Below are positions 45,177 to 53,753 of a stretch of DNA of 64,000 nucleotides, piece by piece. Below the pieces are notes generated by a model. It ran no database searches and was not told where the DNA came from. It saw only the letters and a program-made list of their open reading frames with translations. The DNA comes from Terriglobales bacterium. Lineage in GTDB: Bacteria; Acidobacteriota; Terriglobia; Terriglobales; Acidobacteriaceae. The stretch's first letter is position 1. The number at the start of each line of letters is the position of its first letter. The DNA lies in NCBI GenBank assembly GCA_035567895.1, contig DATMPC010000013.1, forward strand, positions 124,001 through 188,000. Reading direction: 5' to 3'. The position numbers were made by a program, and so were the translations under genes.

Positions 45177-45342
45177 ATTCACCACGGAGACACGGAGACA
45201 CGGAGGAAGGCGGAACTAACCACAAAGGGCACGAAGTATCACAAAGGAGAGGAGGGAAGAAAGGCTCTTACTTTGTGATCCTTTGTGTCCTTTGTGGTTT
45301 CATCCCGGCCGTTCTCCGTGCCTCCGTGTCTCCGTGGTGAAT
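45177..45342. repeat. Family H inverted repeat with a second repeat inside
   Basis: The outer arms are TTCACCACGGAGACACGGAG and CCTCCGTGTCTCCGTGGTGA; an inner pair is CCACAAAGGGCACGAAGTAT-type and TCCTTTGTGTCCTTTGTGG (45219-45298). It can fold into one long two-step hairpin after the GH116 gene. Confidence 0.88.
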
Positions 45343-45438
45343 AGGCCTCCCCCAGGCAGCACGGCAGCTGTGGTGAACATCTCATGAATGCGCAGGAACT
45401 CTGCTCGCGCTGAGTTTATTCTTCCAGGGCCTCAGGTA

Positions 45439-46740
45439 ATGCCGGAATCAGCAGTTGGTCAGTTAATTCTCTTCATCCTCGTCATTCTTGCCTCTGCGCA
45501 CCTCTTTGGCAGCCTGTTTACGAGGTTGCGACAGCCGCGAGTGATCGGAGAGATCCTCGGCGGCCTGCTTGCCGGACCATCCCTGCTCAACATCTCTGCT
45601 GGTTCGGAAGCTGCGCTCACCAAGCCTGCGCTCGATGTCCTCTATTGGATCGGCCTGCTGATGCTGATGTTTCTCTCCGGCGCGGAGACGCAGGGACTGT
45701 TTCGCCGCGAGGAGCGCAAGCCGATTGCCTGGATTGGCATCGTCGGGACTGCTCTCCCATTCCTGATTGCTCTTCTGTTGAGCACACGTCTGGACCTTAG
45801 TGCCTTAATGGGAACAGCGCAGAATCGAATTGCCCTGGTACTAGTGATTGGTATTGGCACGGCGGTCACTTCTATTCCGGTGATCTCGCGGATCTTTCAT
45901 GACCTGCACATCCTGCACACGCGTTTCGCCAAGCTGATTCTTGGCGTCGCGGTCATGGAAGATGTAGTGCTGTGGGCCGTACTGGCCGTAGCCACAGCTC
46001 TGGCGGAGTCGAAGGCGCTGCCGACAAGCGTGATCGCGCAGCGAGTCTCTCTCACGCTCATCTACTTTGTCGCAGGTCTGGCGCTGTTTCCGCGATTAGC
46101 ACGACGCTTGCACGAAGCGCGGTGGAATGTCTTCATTCGCCACTCGACCACGGCCTATCTGATTCTGCTGTTGTTTGCGTATGTTGCGCTGGCCGCAGCA
46201 ATGAACGTAAGCCTTGTGCTGGCGGCGTTTCTCGCAGGATTTGCCATTCCGCGGGAGTCGCTGCGCATGACCCAGTCGCTGAATGAAGTGAAAGGTGTGG
46301 CTTTTGGATGCTTTGTTCCGCTGTATTTCGCTCTGGTCGGATACAAACTCGATCTGGGGAAGAGCTTCAACCTGACGATGGTGGCTGCATTCCTTGGCGT
46401 CGCCTGCCTCATCAAGCTGGTTTCAGTACTCGCAGGAGCCAAGCTCGCAGGATTCTCGATTCCAAGCTGTGTGAACCTTGCGGTTGCAACGAATGCCCGC
46501 GGTGGTCCGGGGATCGTGCTGGCCAGCGTCGCCTACGCGGCGGGAATCATCAATGCTCAGTTTTATACAACTCTGATCCTGCTGGCGGTGATCACCTCAC
46601 AAGCCGCGGGTGCGTGGCTTGAGCATGTACTGCGTAAAGGGAAACCGCTGTTGACAGAGGAACCCGAGGATCGAGCCAGAGAAAAATCGGGTGATCGGGT
46701 GATCGGGTCATCGGGTGAAGTGGAAACCCTGGCTGCTTAA
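45439..46740 (+). CDS. Cation:proton antiporter (CPA2 / KefB-type membrane domain)
   Basis: The protein has about 12 transmembrane segments. RLRQPRVIGEILGGLLAGPS is the conserved first re-entrant segment of Na+/H+ and K+/H+ antiporters, and FLSGAETQG and AVMEDVVLWAVLAVATALA carry the expected acidic residues. It exchanges cations for protons at the inner membrane. There is no C-terminal TrkA-N domain, so it is the short type. ATG 45439 is preferred; ATG 45388 is possible. The last about 15 residues (SGDRVIGSSGEVETLAA) are encoded by a family C repeat arm that also supplies the stop. Confidence 0.85.
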   Translation: MPESAVGQLILFILVILASAHLFGSLFTRLRQPRVIGEILGGLLAGPSLLNISAGSEAALTKPALDVLYWIGLLMLMFLSGAETQGLFRREERKPIAWIGIVGTALPFLIALLLSTRLDLSALMGTAQNRIALVLVIGIGTAVTSIPVISRIFHDLHILHTRFAKLILGVAVMEDVVLWAVLAVATALAESKALPTSVIAQRVSLTLIYFVAGLALFPRLARRLHEARWNVFIRHSTTAYLILLLFAYVALAAAMNVSLVLAAFLAGFAIPRESLRMTQSLNEVKGVAFGCFVPLYFALVGYKLDLGKSFNLTMVAAFLGVACLIKLVSVLAGAKLAGFSIPSCVNLAVATNARGGPGIVLASVAYAAGIINAQFYTTLILLAVITSQAAGAWLEHVLRKGKPLLTEEPEDRAREKSGDRVIGSSGEVETLAA

Positions 46741-47081
46741 GGGTTCCTTTCTTGCACTGTCATTCTGAGGCCCGCTGTTGGCCGAAGAATCCCCCCGCTT
46801 TCTCGGACTAGATTGCGGCCGGTGCGGCTTTCTCACGAAGAACACGGTTTTCGCCGAAGAGCCCGGGAAGCAGCAACAAAGCCCGACCTATTCCGGGAGA
46901 TCCTTCGGCCAACAGCGGGCCTCAGGATGACAGTTTCTTAGATTTGTCGCGGTAATGAGCGACTAACACTCTGCTGAAATGAAAACGCCGGGAGGATCCC
47001 GGCGCGCCGTTTATTTGTCTCGAAGCCAAGGTTGATCCGGTGTTACTTCACCCGATCACCCGATGGCCCGATCACCCGATT
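46685..47081. repeat. Family C arms with a nested family A element
   Basis: The left family C arm (46685-46722) lies inside the antiporter gene's 3' end; the right arm is 47043-47081. Inside, 46758-46932 is a family A element and 46986-47004 is the hairpin CGCCGGGA-GGA-TCCCGGCG. The 345-base gap between genes holds nothing else. Confidence 0.88.
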
Positions 47082-47085
47082 CTTC

Positions 47086-47877
47086 TCACTTGTTCTTCCA
47101 AACCGGCTTTCTCTTCTCCAGCACGGCGCGCAGTCCTTCCTGGACGTCTTGCAGGTTCATCAGCTCATTCAGGTAGATGTTCTGCGACTTCTTCATGGCT
47201 TCGTCGAGAGGCAGGCCAATCGAGCTTCCGATTACCTTCTTTGTGACTTCGAGTACAGGCGCGCTGAACTCACTGATCTTGGCAAGCACTTCATCCACGG
47301 TCTTTTCCAAGTCCTTTTCGGGAACGACCTTGTTCACGAAGCCCAGCCTTAATGCATCTTCGGCTCCCAAAGCCTCGCCCGTAAGAATCAGTTCGTAGGT
47401 CTTCTTAGGCCCAATCAACTGTGGCAGCATGACGGCTGCGAACGGCGGGAAGACTCCAAGCTTCACTTCAGGCTGCGCGAACTTCGCTTGCGGAGTGGCG
47501 ATCACCATGTCGCCGAAGGCCACCAGCTCCGATCCTGCCCCAATGGCCGGGCCGTTCACGACCATAATCAGTGGCTTCGAGATCTCGCGGATCGCCGCAA
47601 AGACGCGATTGAAGGCCTCCAGGGTCTGAAAGACGCGGTCCGGACGCGAATCCTCCAGCGAAATGCCGGCCGAAAAGGTCTTCTGCGCCGAACTCACCAG
47701 GATCGCCTTAATGTCTCCGCGCCCATTCAGGCCCTCGATGCTCTGCGCCAGCTCCGTCATCATCGGAACGGTGAGGACGTTGTAGGGAGCGTGGTTCAGG
47801 GTGATGCGGGCAATGTTATTTGCGATTTCGAACTGGACATACTTGAGCTGCTCGGTCAGGACGGTGGGGGTAGCCAT
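47086..47877 (-). CDS. Enoyl-CoA hydratase/isomerase family protein
   Basis: The 263-residue crotonase-fold protein shows the oxyanion-hole segments AGISLEDSRPDRVF and NGPAIGAGSELVAFGDMVIA, and QPEVKLGVFPPFAAVMLPQL near the second catalytic position. Typical enoyl-CoA hydratases have Glu at both catalytic positions; here the second segment (GVFPPFAA) lacks a Glu and may indicate a different reaction. The acyl-CoA substrate cannot be told. It begins with a charged N-terminus and ends in RKPVWKNK. The right family C arm lies five bases after the stop. Confidence 0.88.
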   Translation of the reverse strand: MATPTVLTEQLKYVQFEIANNIARITLNHAPYNVLTVPMMTELAQSIEGLNGRGDIKAILVSSAQKTFSAGISLEDSRPDRVFQTLEAFNRVFAAIREISKPLIMVVNGPAIGAGSELVAFGDMVIATPQAKFAQPEVKLGVFPPFAAVMLPQLIGPKKTYELILTGEALGAEDALRLGFVNKVVPEKDLEKTVDEVLAKISEFSAPVLEVTKKVIGSSIGLPLDEAMKKSQNIYLNELMNLQDVQEGLRAVLEKRKPVWKNK

Positions 47878-48057
47878 GGGAACCTCGGGGTCAAAAGGCG
47901 ATTATGGCATAGGGTAACAACCAAGGAGAGTACCAATGGGGTGTGTCCCAAGGCTCCTGCCTCGAATTGACACATTCCAAAGGGTGACTGAGAATAGCTG
48001 CACAGGCGCTACCCGGCGCTAGTTCCGCTCGCCGATACGCTGTCAAGGATCCCCCTT

Positions 48058-48450
48058 ATGGCAAATATCCTCTGCGTGGATGACGAGCCCCACGTTGTAA
48101 CCCTCAAACGCGCCATTTTGGAATCCGCCGGCCATTCTGTAACCGCGTGCACTTCAGCGCGCGACGCCATAGAAAAACTGCGGCACAATTCCTATGACGC
48201 GGTTGTGACCGACTGGCGCCTTGGCGATGCCAACGGCCGCGCCGTCGTGCAGGCCGCGAAAGACCACTCCAGCATGCCTGTAGTCGTGGTGTCGGGCTAC
48301 GTAGCCGAGGCCTTTCAGGCCGCCGAGCCACTCGCTGATCTGTATCTGGAAAAGCCGGTAAATCCGGAGGAACTCGTCACCATCGTGAACGAGCTGCTTA
48401 AGAGCCAGGAACGTGACGAGGAGAACCAAAAGCGGCGTAGGCCTTCGTAA
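48058..48450 (+). CDS. Stand-alone response regulator receiver
   Basis: The 130-residue protein is a receiver domain only. It has the acidic pair in LCVDDEP, phosphoacceptor D in VVTDWRLGD, T/S position in VVVSGY and K in YLEKPV, so it should accept a phosphoryl group. The C-tail is charged (SQERDEENQKRRRPS). With no output domain, it must signal through protein contacts. AAGGAT precedes the ATG. No kinase is nearby. Confidence 0.92.
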   Translation: MANILCVDDEPHVVTLKRAILESAGHSVTACTSARDAIEKLRHNSYDAVVTDWRLGDANGRAVVQAAKDHSSMPVVVVSGYVAEAFQAAEPLADLYLEKPVNPEELVTIVNELLKSQERDEENQKRRRPS

Positions 48451-48497
48451 AAAGTCCGACGGAAACGCTTTGGGATACCGAGAAACTCAGCGCATTA

Positions 48498-48658
48498 GGG
48501 AAGTGCATCGGCTTTAGCCGCTGAGGTAAAACTCGCTTACAACGGCTGGAAGTTAGGCTAACTAGAAATTCTTCAGTACCCCGACCAAACCGCAGCGGCT
48601 AAAGCCAGAATGATGTCGTCACTGATTGACGGCACGGCTGAAGCCGATGCCCTTCCCT
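48498..48658. repeat. Family G inverted repeat
   Basis: The outer arms are GGGAAGTGCATCGGCTTTAG and GGCTGAAGCCGATGCCCTTC; the inner pair is CGGCTTTAGCCGCTGAGGT and ACCGCAGCGGCTAAAGCC (ending 48606). It lies between convergent genes and holds no gene. Confidence 0.85.
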
Positions 48659-48705
48659 ATACCATTCCTGGATTACTCATTACGCAGCGCCGGTTCTGCG
48701 TCGTC

Positions 48706-49023
48706 CTATGCGCCCACAGCCAGCACTTTGTCCACTCGCGTAACCGCGAGCACCGTTTTCACTCGCTCTGAAACACCAACGAGTTGAATGCCGCCGCCGA
48801 TTTTCTGGCGCGAGACGTGCATGTTGACTAGCGATCCGATGCCTGAGGAGTCCACGTAAGGAACGTGGGTGAGATCGACAACGATGTTGGGCGCCGTCTG
48901 CGCGCGCCACAGTCTCTGAAAGTCAAAAAGGTTATCCAGCACCAGCGGACCAGCCAGCCGCAGAACGATCTCACCAACGCGAGCGCCGTCGACCACTTCG
49001 ATGGTAAGTGGACCACTATGCAT
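48706..49023 (-). CDS. STAS-domain anti-sigma factor antagonist
   Basis: The 105-residue protein is a single STAS domain. VVDLTHVPYVDSSGIGSLVN carries the phosphorylatable Ser of SpoIIAA-type antagonists at residues 59-60. It probably works in a partner-switch with an anti-sigma kinase that is not in the window. ATG 49023 is chosen because GGAGGA lies just upstream; a longer frame exists to 49095 but has no site. The stop lies close to a family G repeat. Confidence 0.9.
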   Translation of the reverse strand: MHSGPLTIEVVDGARVGEIVLRLAGPLVLDNLFDFQRLWRAQTAPNIVVDLTHVPYVDSSGIGSLVNMHVSRQKIGGGIQLVGVSERVKTVLAVTRVDKVLAVGA

Positions 49024-49080
49024 AATAAGTCCTCCGGGGATTGCGCGATTATACAGAAGGCATCTGTCCCAAGCCGCAAG

Positions 49081-49108
49081 GTAGAGACGCAGCATGCTGC
49101 GTCTCTAC
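49081..49108. repeat. Family D palindrome, extended copy
   Basis: GTAGAGACGCAGCATG and its reverse complement form a perfect 28-bp palindrome. It lies between the STAS gene and the terminator of the LuxR-type regulator. Confidence 0.85.
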
Positions 49109-49123
49109 GACGCTACGTCTGCA

Positions 49124-49157
49124 TCAAAAGAAAACGCCGGACTTTGAGTCCGGCGTT
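49124..49157 (-). terminator. Rho-independent terminator of the LuxR-type gene
   Basis: On the minus strand a perfect 11-bp stem (AACGCCGGACT / AGTCCGGCGTT) with a three-base loop is followed by TTCTTTTG. It ends the transcript of the regulator at 49189. Confidence 0.9.
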
Positions 49158-49188
49158 CAAGTCAATCGCTATCGCTTATTGCCGCTTC

Positions 49189-49851
49189 TCAATTGCTCAG
49201 CTGATTGCTGGCAGTTCCCGCCAATGCAGCAGCGGCTTCATTCAGAATCCGGTGATGGATAGTGAACAGCGCGAGCTCGAGGCGGTCGGAGACGCCGATC
49301 TTGTCGTAAACGTTCCGCAGATAATTCTTGATCACTTGTTCGGTGGTTCCGAGCTGGACGGCGATTTCCTTGTTCTTGAAGCCCTGAACGATCAGAGCGA
49401 CGATCCGCAGCTCTTTTGGTGTGAGGCGGTCGCGCACGCGGGCTCCGACGATGTCGTTCTCGGTGGCCTCGGCAGCAGCGCCTGTGTCTTGCACCCAGGT
49501 TTCGTTGCGCGACACTTTGCGGACGCATTCGACCAGCGAAGTTCCGCTTACGTTGCGGAAGACCACGCCGGCGATGCCGAGCTGCAAGTACTGCGCACTG
49601 TTATCGTTGCTCTCAATCACGATGACTAGACGAGTCTTGGTCTTCTTCGATAATTCGACGAGAGCGCGAATGTCCACGTGCATCGCGGTCGAGAAAATGA
49701 GAACGTTGGCGCGGAAGCTTTCAACCGCCGCCAGCATGCGCTCGGTGTTTTCGCACTGCGCGACGATACGAAAGTCGTCCTCCACTGCCAGCACTTTTGC
49801 TGCGCCCGCGCGGAAGATCGCTTGGTTGTCTGCGAGGATGATCTTAAGCAT
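49189..49851 (-). CDS. LuxR/NarL-type regulator with degenerate receiver
   Basis: The 220-residue protein has the layout of NarL-type response regulators: receiver (1-120) and LuxR helix-turn-helix (about 145-205, LTPKELRIVALIVQGFKNKEIAVQL and QVIKNYLRNVYDKIGVSDRLELALF). The receiver has lost key residues: the phosphoacceptor position in NVLIFSTAM is Ser54, the acidic pair is reduced to D8-N9, and the conserved Lys is Arg (VVFRN). It probably works without phosphorylation. It is a DNA-binding regulator of unknown targets. Confidence 0.9.
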   Translation of the reverse strand: MLKIILADNQAIFRAGAAKVLAVEDDFRIVAQCENTERMLAAVESFRANVLIFSTAMHVDIRALVELSKKTKTRLVIVIESNDNSAQYLQLGIAGVVFRNVSGTSLVECVRKVSRNETWVQDTGAAAEATENDIVGARVRDRLTPKELRIVALIVQGFKNKEIAVQLGTTEQVIKNYLRNVYDKIGVSDRLELALFTIHHRILNEAAAALAGTASNQLSN

Positions 49852-49937
49852 TTGATATGCAGCGGATGGCCGCCGTCCTTCTTATGTGCATCGCCGCCAG
49901 AATCAACGACAATGCCCCGGAAATCTTCGGCGACAGA

Positions 49938-50258
49938 CTACGCGCCGCGAACAAATTTATAGTTGTCGATCACGCAAGCCACGCCACCGCTGGAACTTTT
50001 GTCGCTTTCCCGGCGAATCACGCGGCCCTGACACTTCACCCGTACATCATGATTGCCGCCGATAACGTCCGATGGCAGCGTAATTTCAAATTCGATTTGC
50101 GATCCGACCTCTAGCTCCGCATCGGCGCGAATATATACGCCCGCGGCGCTAACGTTTTGTGTAGTTCCTGAAGTCTGGTCGGCCGACTCCCCCTCCCGGA
50201 TAGTTATCGGCAGATTGAGAGGAAACCTTCTGCCTGTTCTCGCGTCAGACAAACTCAT
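49938..50258 (-). CDS. PilZ domain protein
   Basis: The 106-residue protein is a PilZ domain: RTGRRFPLNLPITIRE holds the RxxxR-like c-di-GMP motif and NVSAAGVYIRAD corresponds to the D/NxSxxG motif. It may bind c-di-GMP and act as an adaptor; the GGDEF cyclase at 55305 is a possible source. ATG 50258 is preferred since the upstream frame (to 50354) is unconserved. GGAGA lies before the ATG. Confidence 0.85.
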   Translation of the reverse strand: MSLSDARTGRRFPLNLPITIREGESADQTSGTTQNVSAAGVYIRADAELEVGSQIEFEITLPSDVIGGNHDVRVKCQGRVIRRESDKSSSGGVACVIDNYKFVRGA

Positions 50259-50408
50259 CTCCTTTTGCAGGTCCGCTGTTAGAGGGAATTTTGTACCAGC
50301 GCACCGTGTGGGGCAACTCGGTTTATACCATGAAGAGCGCGCTTTCCAGCACAAATAGGGGATATTTGCCTTGGTTCTCGGCGTTACTCTTTATGTTTTC
50401 CCTAGTTA

Positions 50409-52937
50409 CTAAAGTACTGGTCGATAGTTGAATTTGCCTTCGAGCTGGATGTCGGCCGCCGAACTGGCCACGTAAATATTGAAGATGCCAGGCTCGGCCT
50501 TCCAGGCATGCGACTTCACGTCGTAGTAGGAGAACGAGCGACCGTCGAGCGGGAGGGAAACACGCTTGGTCTCTCCCGGCTGCAAGACGATTTTGGAGAA
50601 CCCTTTTAGCTCCTTCGGCGGACGTGGAACCGAACTGTGGGGATCTCCAACATAAAGTTGGGTAACCTCTGCGGCAGGGCGGGTTCCCGTATTGGCAACG
50701 TCGAAGCTGACCGTCACCGTGCCGTTAGTGGCGGGTGAGACGGTCAAATTCTTATAGGCAAACGTGCTATAGGAAAGTCCGAAACCAAAGGGAAACAGGG
50801 GCTTGATCTTGTTCTGATCGAAGTGGCGGTACCCAACAAACACGCCTTCGTTGTACTTGATGCGCTTGGGGCCGTCGTTCGGATAGTAGTTCTTAGAAGT
50901 GGCATTGTCCTCCCAGCGCCGCTCGAGTGAAATCGGCAATCGCCCGGAGGGGCTGTAATCGCCGAACACCAGTTGCGCCAGCGCGGTGCCACCCTGCTCG
51001 CCCGAATACCATCCGTGCAGGAGGGCCGGGACCTGATCGATCCAGGCCGTCATCTCAGCGTTCCCACCGGCAGTGAGCACTACGACCGTCTTCTTGTTGG
51101 CCGCCGCGATCTCCTTCACCAGTTCATCTTGTCCGGGAGGTAAACGGAAGGTGCGATCGCCGGCTTCGCTCTCGATGGTATCGCCGAATCCAGGGAAAAG
51201 CAGCACTACATCTGCTTGGGCGGCGATAGCCTTTGCCTCGGGGATGACGGCCTCCGATGCCGGTAGCACACCGAACGAAACCCGTTTCGGTCCCCAACCG
51301 CTGCGTCGATAGTATTCCAGCTCTACTTTGTGCTTGCTGCCCGGCTCGATCTGCAAAGTCGCGAAATTGAGAATTGCAGTGGCCCTCTCCCAGTTATCGA
51401 CGACGAGCTTGTCATCGACGAACAGCCGATAGCCGCCGTTCTCGCCGGGACCAAGCACGAAAAAGTCATGGGGGCCGCCGGCGTGTGCCGTGTAATAGCC
51501 AGACCAGCGAATCGAGGCTCGGCCCAACGGAGTGTCATAGTTGTCCGTTCCGAAGTTCACATGCCGATCAACATGAGTGCGCGCCGGCGATCCGCTTAGG
51601 TCAATGTTTTCAAACTCCTCGGCGCGCAGGCCTGCTTCGCCGTCGCTCTCAGCCGTCGTGAACTCGGTGTCCTGCGCGATGTCGCGATACGGTTTCAGGG
51701 CAGGATGGAAGAGCACTTTTGCTGGTTGACCAGAATTGGTGACGTACTTGCTGAATCCCTCGAGATAGCTGACTGCGTGGAACGGTTGCACGTGCGCGCT
51801 GCCGCCTCCAACTGGCTGTGCCGGATACGCATTCGGCCCGATTATTGCGATCGTCTTTATCTCCTGCTTGTTTAGCGGAAGGATCTTGCCGTCATTTTTC
51901 AGCAGCACAAAGCTTTCGCGTGCAGCTTCGAGGGCCGTCCGCTGCCCTTCAGGGTTCAAAAACGGAATCGACGTTTCAGTCTGATCGCGATCCAGAAATC
52001 CAAAACGGATAGCTTCGCGAAGGATGCGGCGGACATGCTCATCAATCGTCGCTTGCGAAACCTTGCCGGCCTTTACCGCAGGTAACAGCGTCTCGCGGTT
52101 CATGAACTTACCCGAAGGCATCTCCAGGTCCAGTCCGCTATTCACGGCTGCGACGCCGTCGTAAGTTGAAGTCCAATCGGACATGATGATGCCGTCGAAG
52201 CCCCAATCTTTCTTGGCTATCTGATTGTTCAGAAATGCGTTCTGCGTGGAGTGTTCACCGTTGACCAAATTGTACGAATCCATAATGGCACCCACGTGAG
52301 CTTCTTTTACCGCAGCCTCGAAGGCCGGCAGATAGATCTCGCGCATGGTGCGCTCATCGATCTCGGAGTCGGTATTGTGACGGTCGTACTCCGAGTTATT
52401 GCCCATGTAGTGCTTGATGGTCGCGATCACGCCTTGGCTCTGCACTCCACGGACATAAGCCACGGCCGTCCGCGAGGCAAGGAACGGATCTTCACCGAAG
52501 TACTCGAAGTTGCGACCGTTCATCGGTGCTCGATGAATGTTCACTCCCGGACCGAGGAGGAAATGCACTCCTCGCGCCCGCGCGTCTTGGCCGTAGACCT
52601 TCGCCATGCGCTCGACCAACTCCGGATTCCACGAAGCCGCCAGACCGATGCCGCCCATTGTGGTTGCTGGGCCGTAGTTGCGCACGCCCACCGGCCCGTC
52701 AGACATCTTTTGTTCCGGCAATCCGAGTTCTTTGTATCCCCGAATATAGAAGCTCTTGATGCCGCCAAGCAGATCGATCTTTTGCTCGAGGGTCATCTTG
52801 CCGAGGATGGAATCGACTCGCTTTTCAATCGCGAGATCGCTGGAAGCAGTGGAAGGATTCTGTGAATTCGACTGAGCGAACAAAACAGTGGCGGCCAATA
52901 CACCGATCCAAGACGATCGAGCGATCCTTGAAAACAA
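50409..52937 (-). CDS. bglX: GH3 beta-glucosidase with PA14 domain, exported
   Basis: The 842-residue enzyme has an N-terminal signal (RSSWIGVLAATVLFA), the GH3 barrel with IKHYMGNNSEYDRHNTDSEI and the nucleophile Asp in GFDGIIMSDW, a PA14 insert (about 400-560: GYYTAHAGGPHDFFVLGPGE), the second GH3 domain and a C-terminal fibronectin-like domain. It removes terminal beta-glucose from oligosaccharides outside the cytoplasm. The start is TTG 52937: AGGAGG is exactly seven bases upstream and no ATG is in frame nearby. The TAAATCGATTT site lies immediately upstream of the ribosome-binding site. Confidence 0.94.
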   Translation of the reverse strand: MFSRIARSSWIGVLAATVLFAQSNSQNPSTASSDLAIEKRVDSILGKMTLEQKIDLLGGIKSFYIRGYKELGLPEQKMSDGPVGVRNYGPATTMGGIGLAASWNPELVERMAKVYGQDARARGVHFLLGPGVNIHRAPMNGRNFEYFGEDPFLASRTAVAYVRGVQSQGVIATIKHYMGNNSEYDRHNTDSEIDERTMREIYLPAFEAAVKEAHVGAIMDSYNLVNGEHSTQNAFLNNQIAKKDWGFDGIIMSDWTSTYDGVAAVNSGLDLEMPSGKFMNRETLLPAVKAGKVSQATIDEHVRRILREAIRFGFLDRDQTETSIPFLNPEGQRTALEAARESFVLLKNDGKILPLNKQEIKTIAIIGPNAYPAQPVGGGSAHVQPFHAVSYLEGFSKYVTNSGQPAKVLFHPALKPYRDIAQDTEFTTAESDGEAGLRAEEFENIDLSGSPARTHVDRHVNFGTDNYDTPLGRASIRWSGYYTAHAGGPHDFFVLGPGENGGYRLFVDDKLVVDNWERATAILNFATLQIEPGSKHKVELEYYRRSGWGPKRVSFGVLPASEAVIPEAKAIAAQADVVLLFPGFGDTIESEAGDRTFRLPPGQDELVKEIAAANKKTVVVLTAGGNAEMTAWIDQVPALLHGWYSGEQGGTALAQLVFGDYSPSGRLPISLERRWEDNATSKNYYPNDGPKRIKYNEGVFVGYRHFDQNKIKPLFPFGFGLSYSTFAYKNLTVSPATNGTVTVSFDVANTGTRPAAEVTQLYVGDPHSSVPRPPKELKGFSKIVLQPGETKRVSLPLDGRSFSYYDVKSHAWKAEPGIFNIYVASSAADIQLEGKFNYRPVL

Positions 52938-52944
52938 GAGAAAA

Positions 52945-52950
52945 CCTCCT
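52945..52950 (-). promoter_or_regulatory. Ribosome-binding site that sets the GH3 TTG start
   Basis: On the minus strand, AGGAGG is seven bases before TTG 52937. It decides against longer readings of the gene that would run through a repeat. Confidence 0.85.
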
Positions 52951-52953
52951 ATT

Positions 52954-52963
52954 AAATCGATTT
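52954..52963. promoter_or_regulatory. Palindromic operator AAATCGATTT before the GH3 gene
   Basis: This perfect 10-bp palindrome lies four bases upstream of the AGGAGG site. A possible -10 (TACAAT on the minus strand, 52972-52967) is next to it, so a bound protein would cover the transcription start. It matches the sites at 42706 and 59811. Confidence 0.6.
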
Positions 52964-52994
52964 GGCATTGTAACGCTTTGGTCAAGGACAGTAC

Positions 52995-53327
52995 TGTCGG
53001 GTTTTGCGGTTCGTGCCGCGTTTCGCGGCACGACGTCAAATGAGCCCGGCATCCAATGCCGGGTATGCGTCCTAAATCCCGAGCCCTGCTATGTCGCGTT
53101 GCGGCGGACACTCTTAAACAATGTCATCCTGAGGCCGCGGCGGACGAAGGATCTCCCGCGATGTGGCGGACTTGTTTGCTCTTTCCCGGCTCTTTCACGA
53201 GAAAGACATTTGCCGAAGAGCCAGGATGGGGCAATCCAGTCTGACACATCGCGGGAGATCCTTCGCCAAAAGAGGGCTCAGGATGACAGGACTTGGGGAT
53301 TGGAGTCGGCGTCAGACGGCGGACCGC
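52995..53327. repeat. Two tight hairpins and a family A element upstream of GH3
   Basis: TCGTGCCGCG-TTT-CGCGGCACGA (53011-53033) and CCCGGCAT-CCA-ATGCCGGG (53045-53063) are perfect hairpins. A family A element follows at 53122-53288. There is no gene. Confidence 0.85.
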
Positions 53328-53753
53328 CTACTTTCTTTCCAGCTCTTTGCCCACCGAATCCAGCACGCCATTAATAAACTGGACCGATTCGGGACTCGAA
53401 TAGCGATGGGCAATATCAAGCGCTTCGTTGATCACGATGGCGCGTGGCGTCTTGGGAAAACCGAGGAATTCGGCGACGCCGAGTCGCAGCAGATTGCGGT
53501 CGACGGCGGGCATGCGGTCCATGCGCCAATGTTCGGTGTGCTTTTGAATCAGGCCGTCAATTTCCGCACTGCGATCCTGGGCTACATGAAACAGGTCGTC
53601 GGCAAATTCACGGGTGTCCGCGTCGACGGTGGAGCGCTCCGCCCAGAAGGTCTTGCGGACATGATCTTCGTTCTGCTTGCCCATGTCCGATTGAAATAGC
53701 ATCTGCAGCGCCATCTCGCGCGATTTGCGCCGCTTGCCCGATTTAGCGGCCAT
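53328..53753 (-). CDS. nusB: Transcription antitermination factor NusB
   Basis: NusB binds boxA RNA with NusE (S10) and supports rRNA antitermination. The 141-residue protein is basic and helical: AAKSGKRRKSREMALQMLFQ, TEHWRMDRMPAVDRNLLRLG and PRAIVINEALDIAHRYSSPE are family segments, and SVQFINGVLDSVGKEL is the last helix. The ATG overlaps the ribH stop by 11 bases, so the genes are translationally coupled; this pairing is very common in bacteria. Confidence 0.96.
   Translation of the reverse strand: MAAKSGKRRKSREMALQMLFQSDMGKQNEDHVRKTFWAERSTVDADTREFADDLFHVAQDRSAEIDGLIQKHTEHWRMDRMPAVDRNLLRLGVAEFLGFPKTPRAIVINEALDIAHRYSSPESVQFINGVLDSVGKELERK

Noticed and set aside
48865-49629. Open frame of 254 codons on the plus strand
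   Set aside because: It is antisense to the STAS and LuxR-type genes and crosses a palindrome and a terminator.
52862-53374. Open frame of 170 codons on the plus strand
   Set aside because: It starts inside the GH3 gene's 5' end and continues through hairpins and a family A repeat; there is no family-like sequence.
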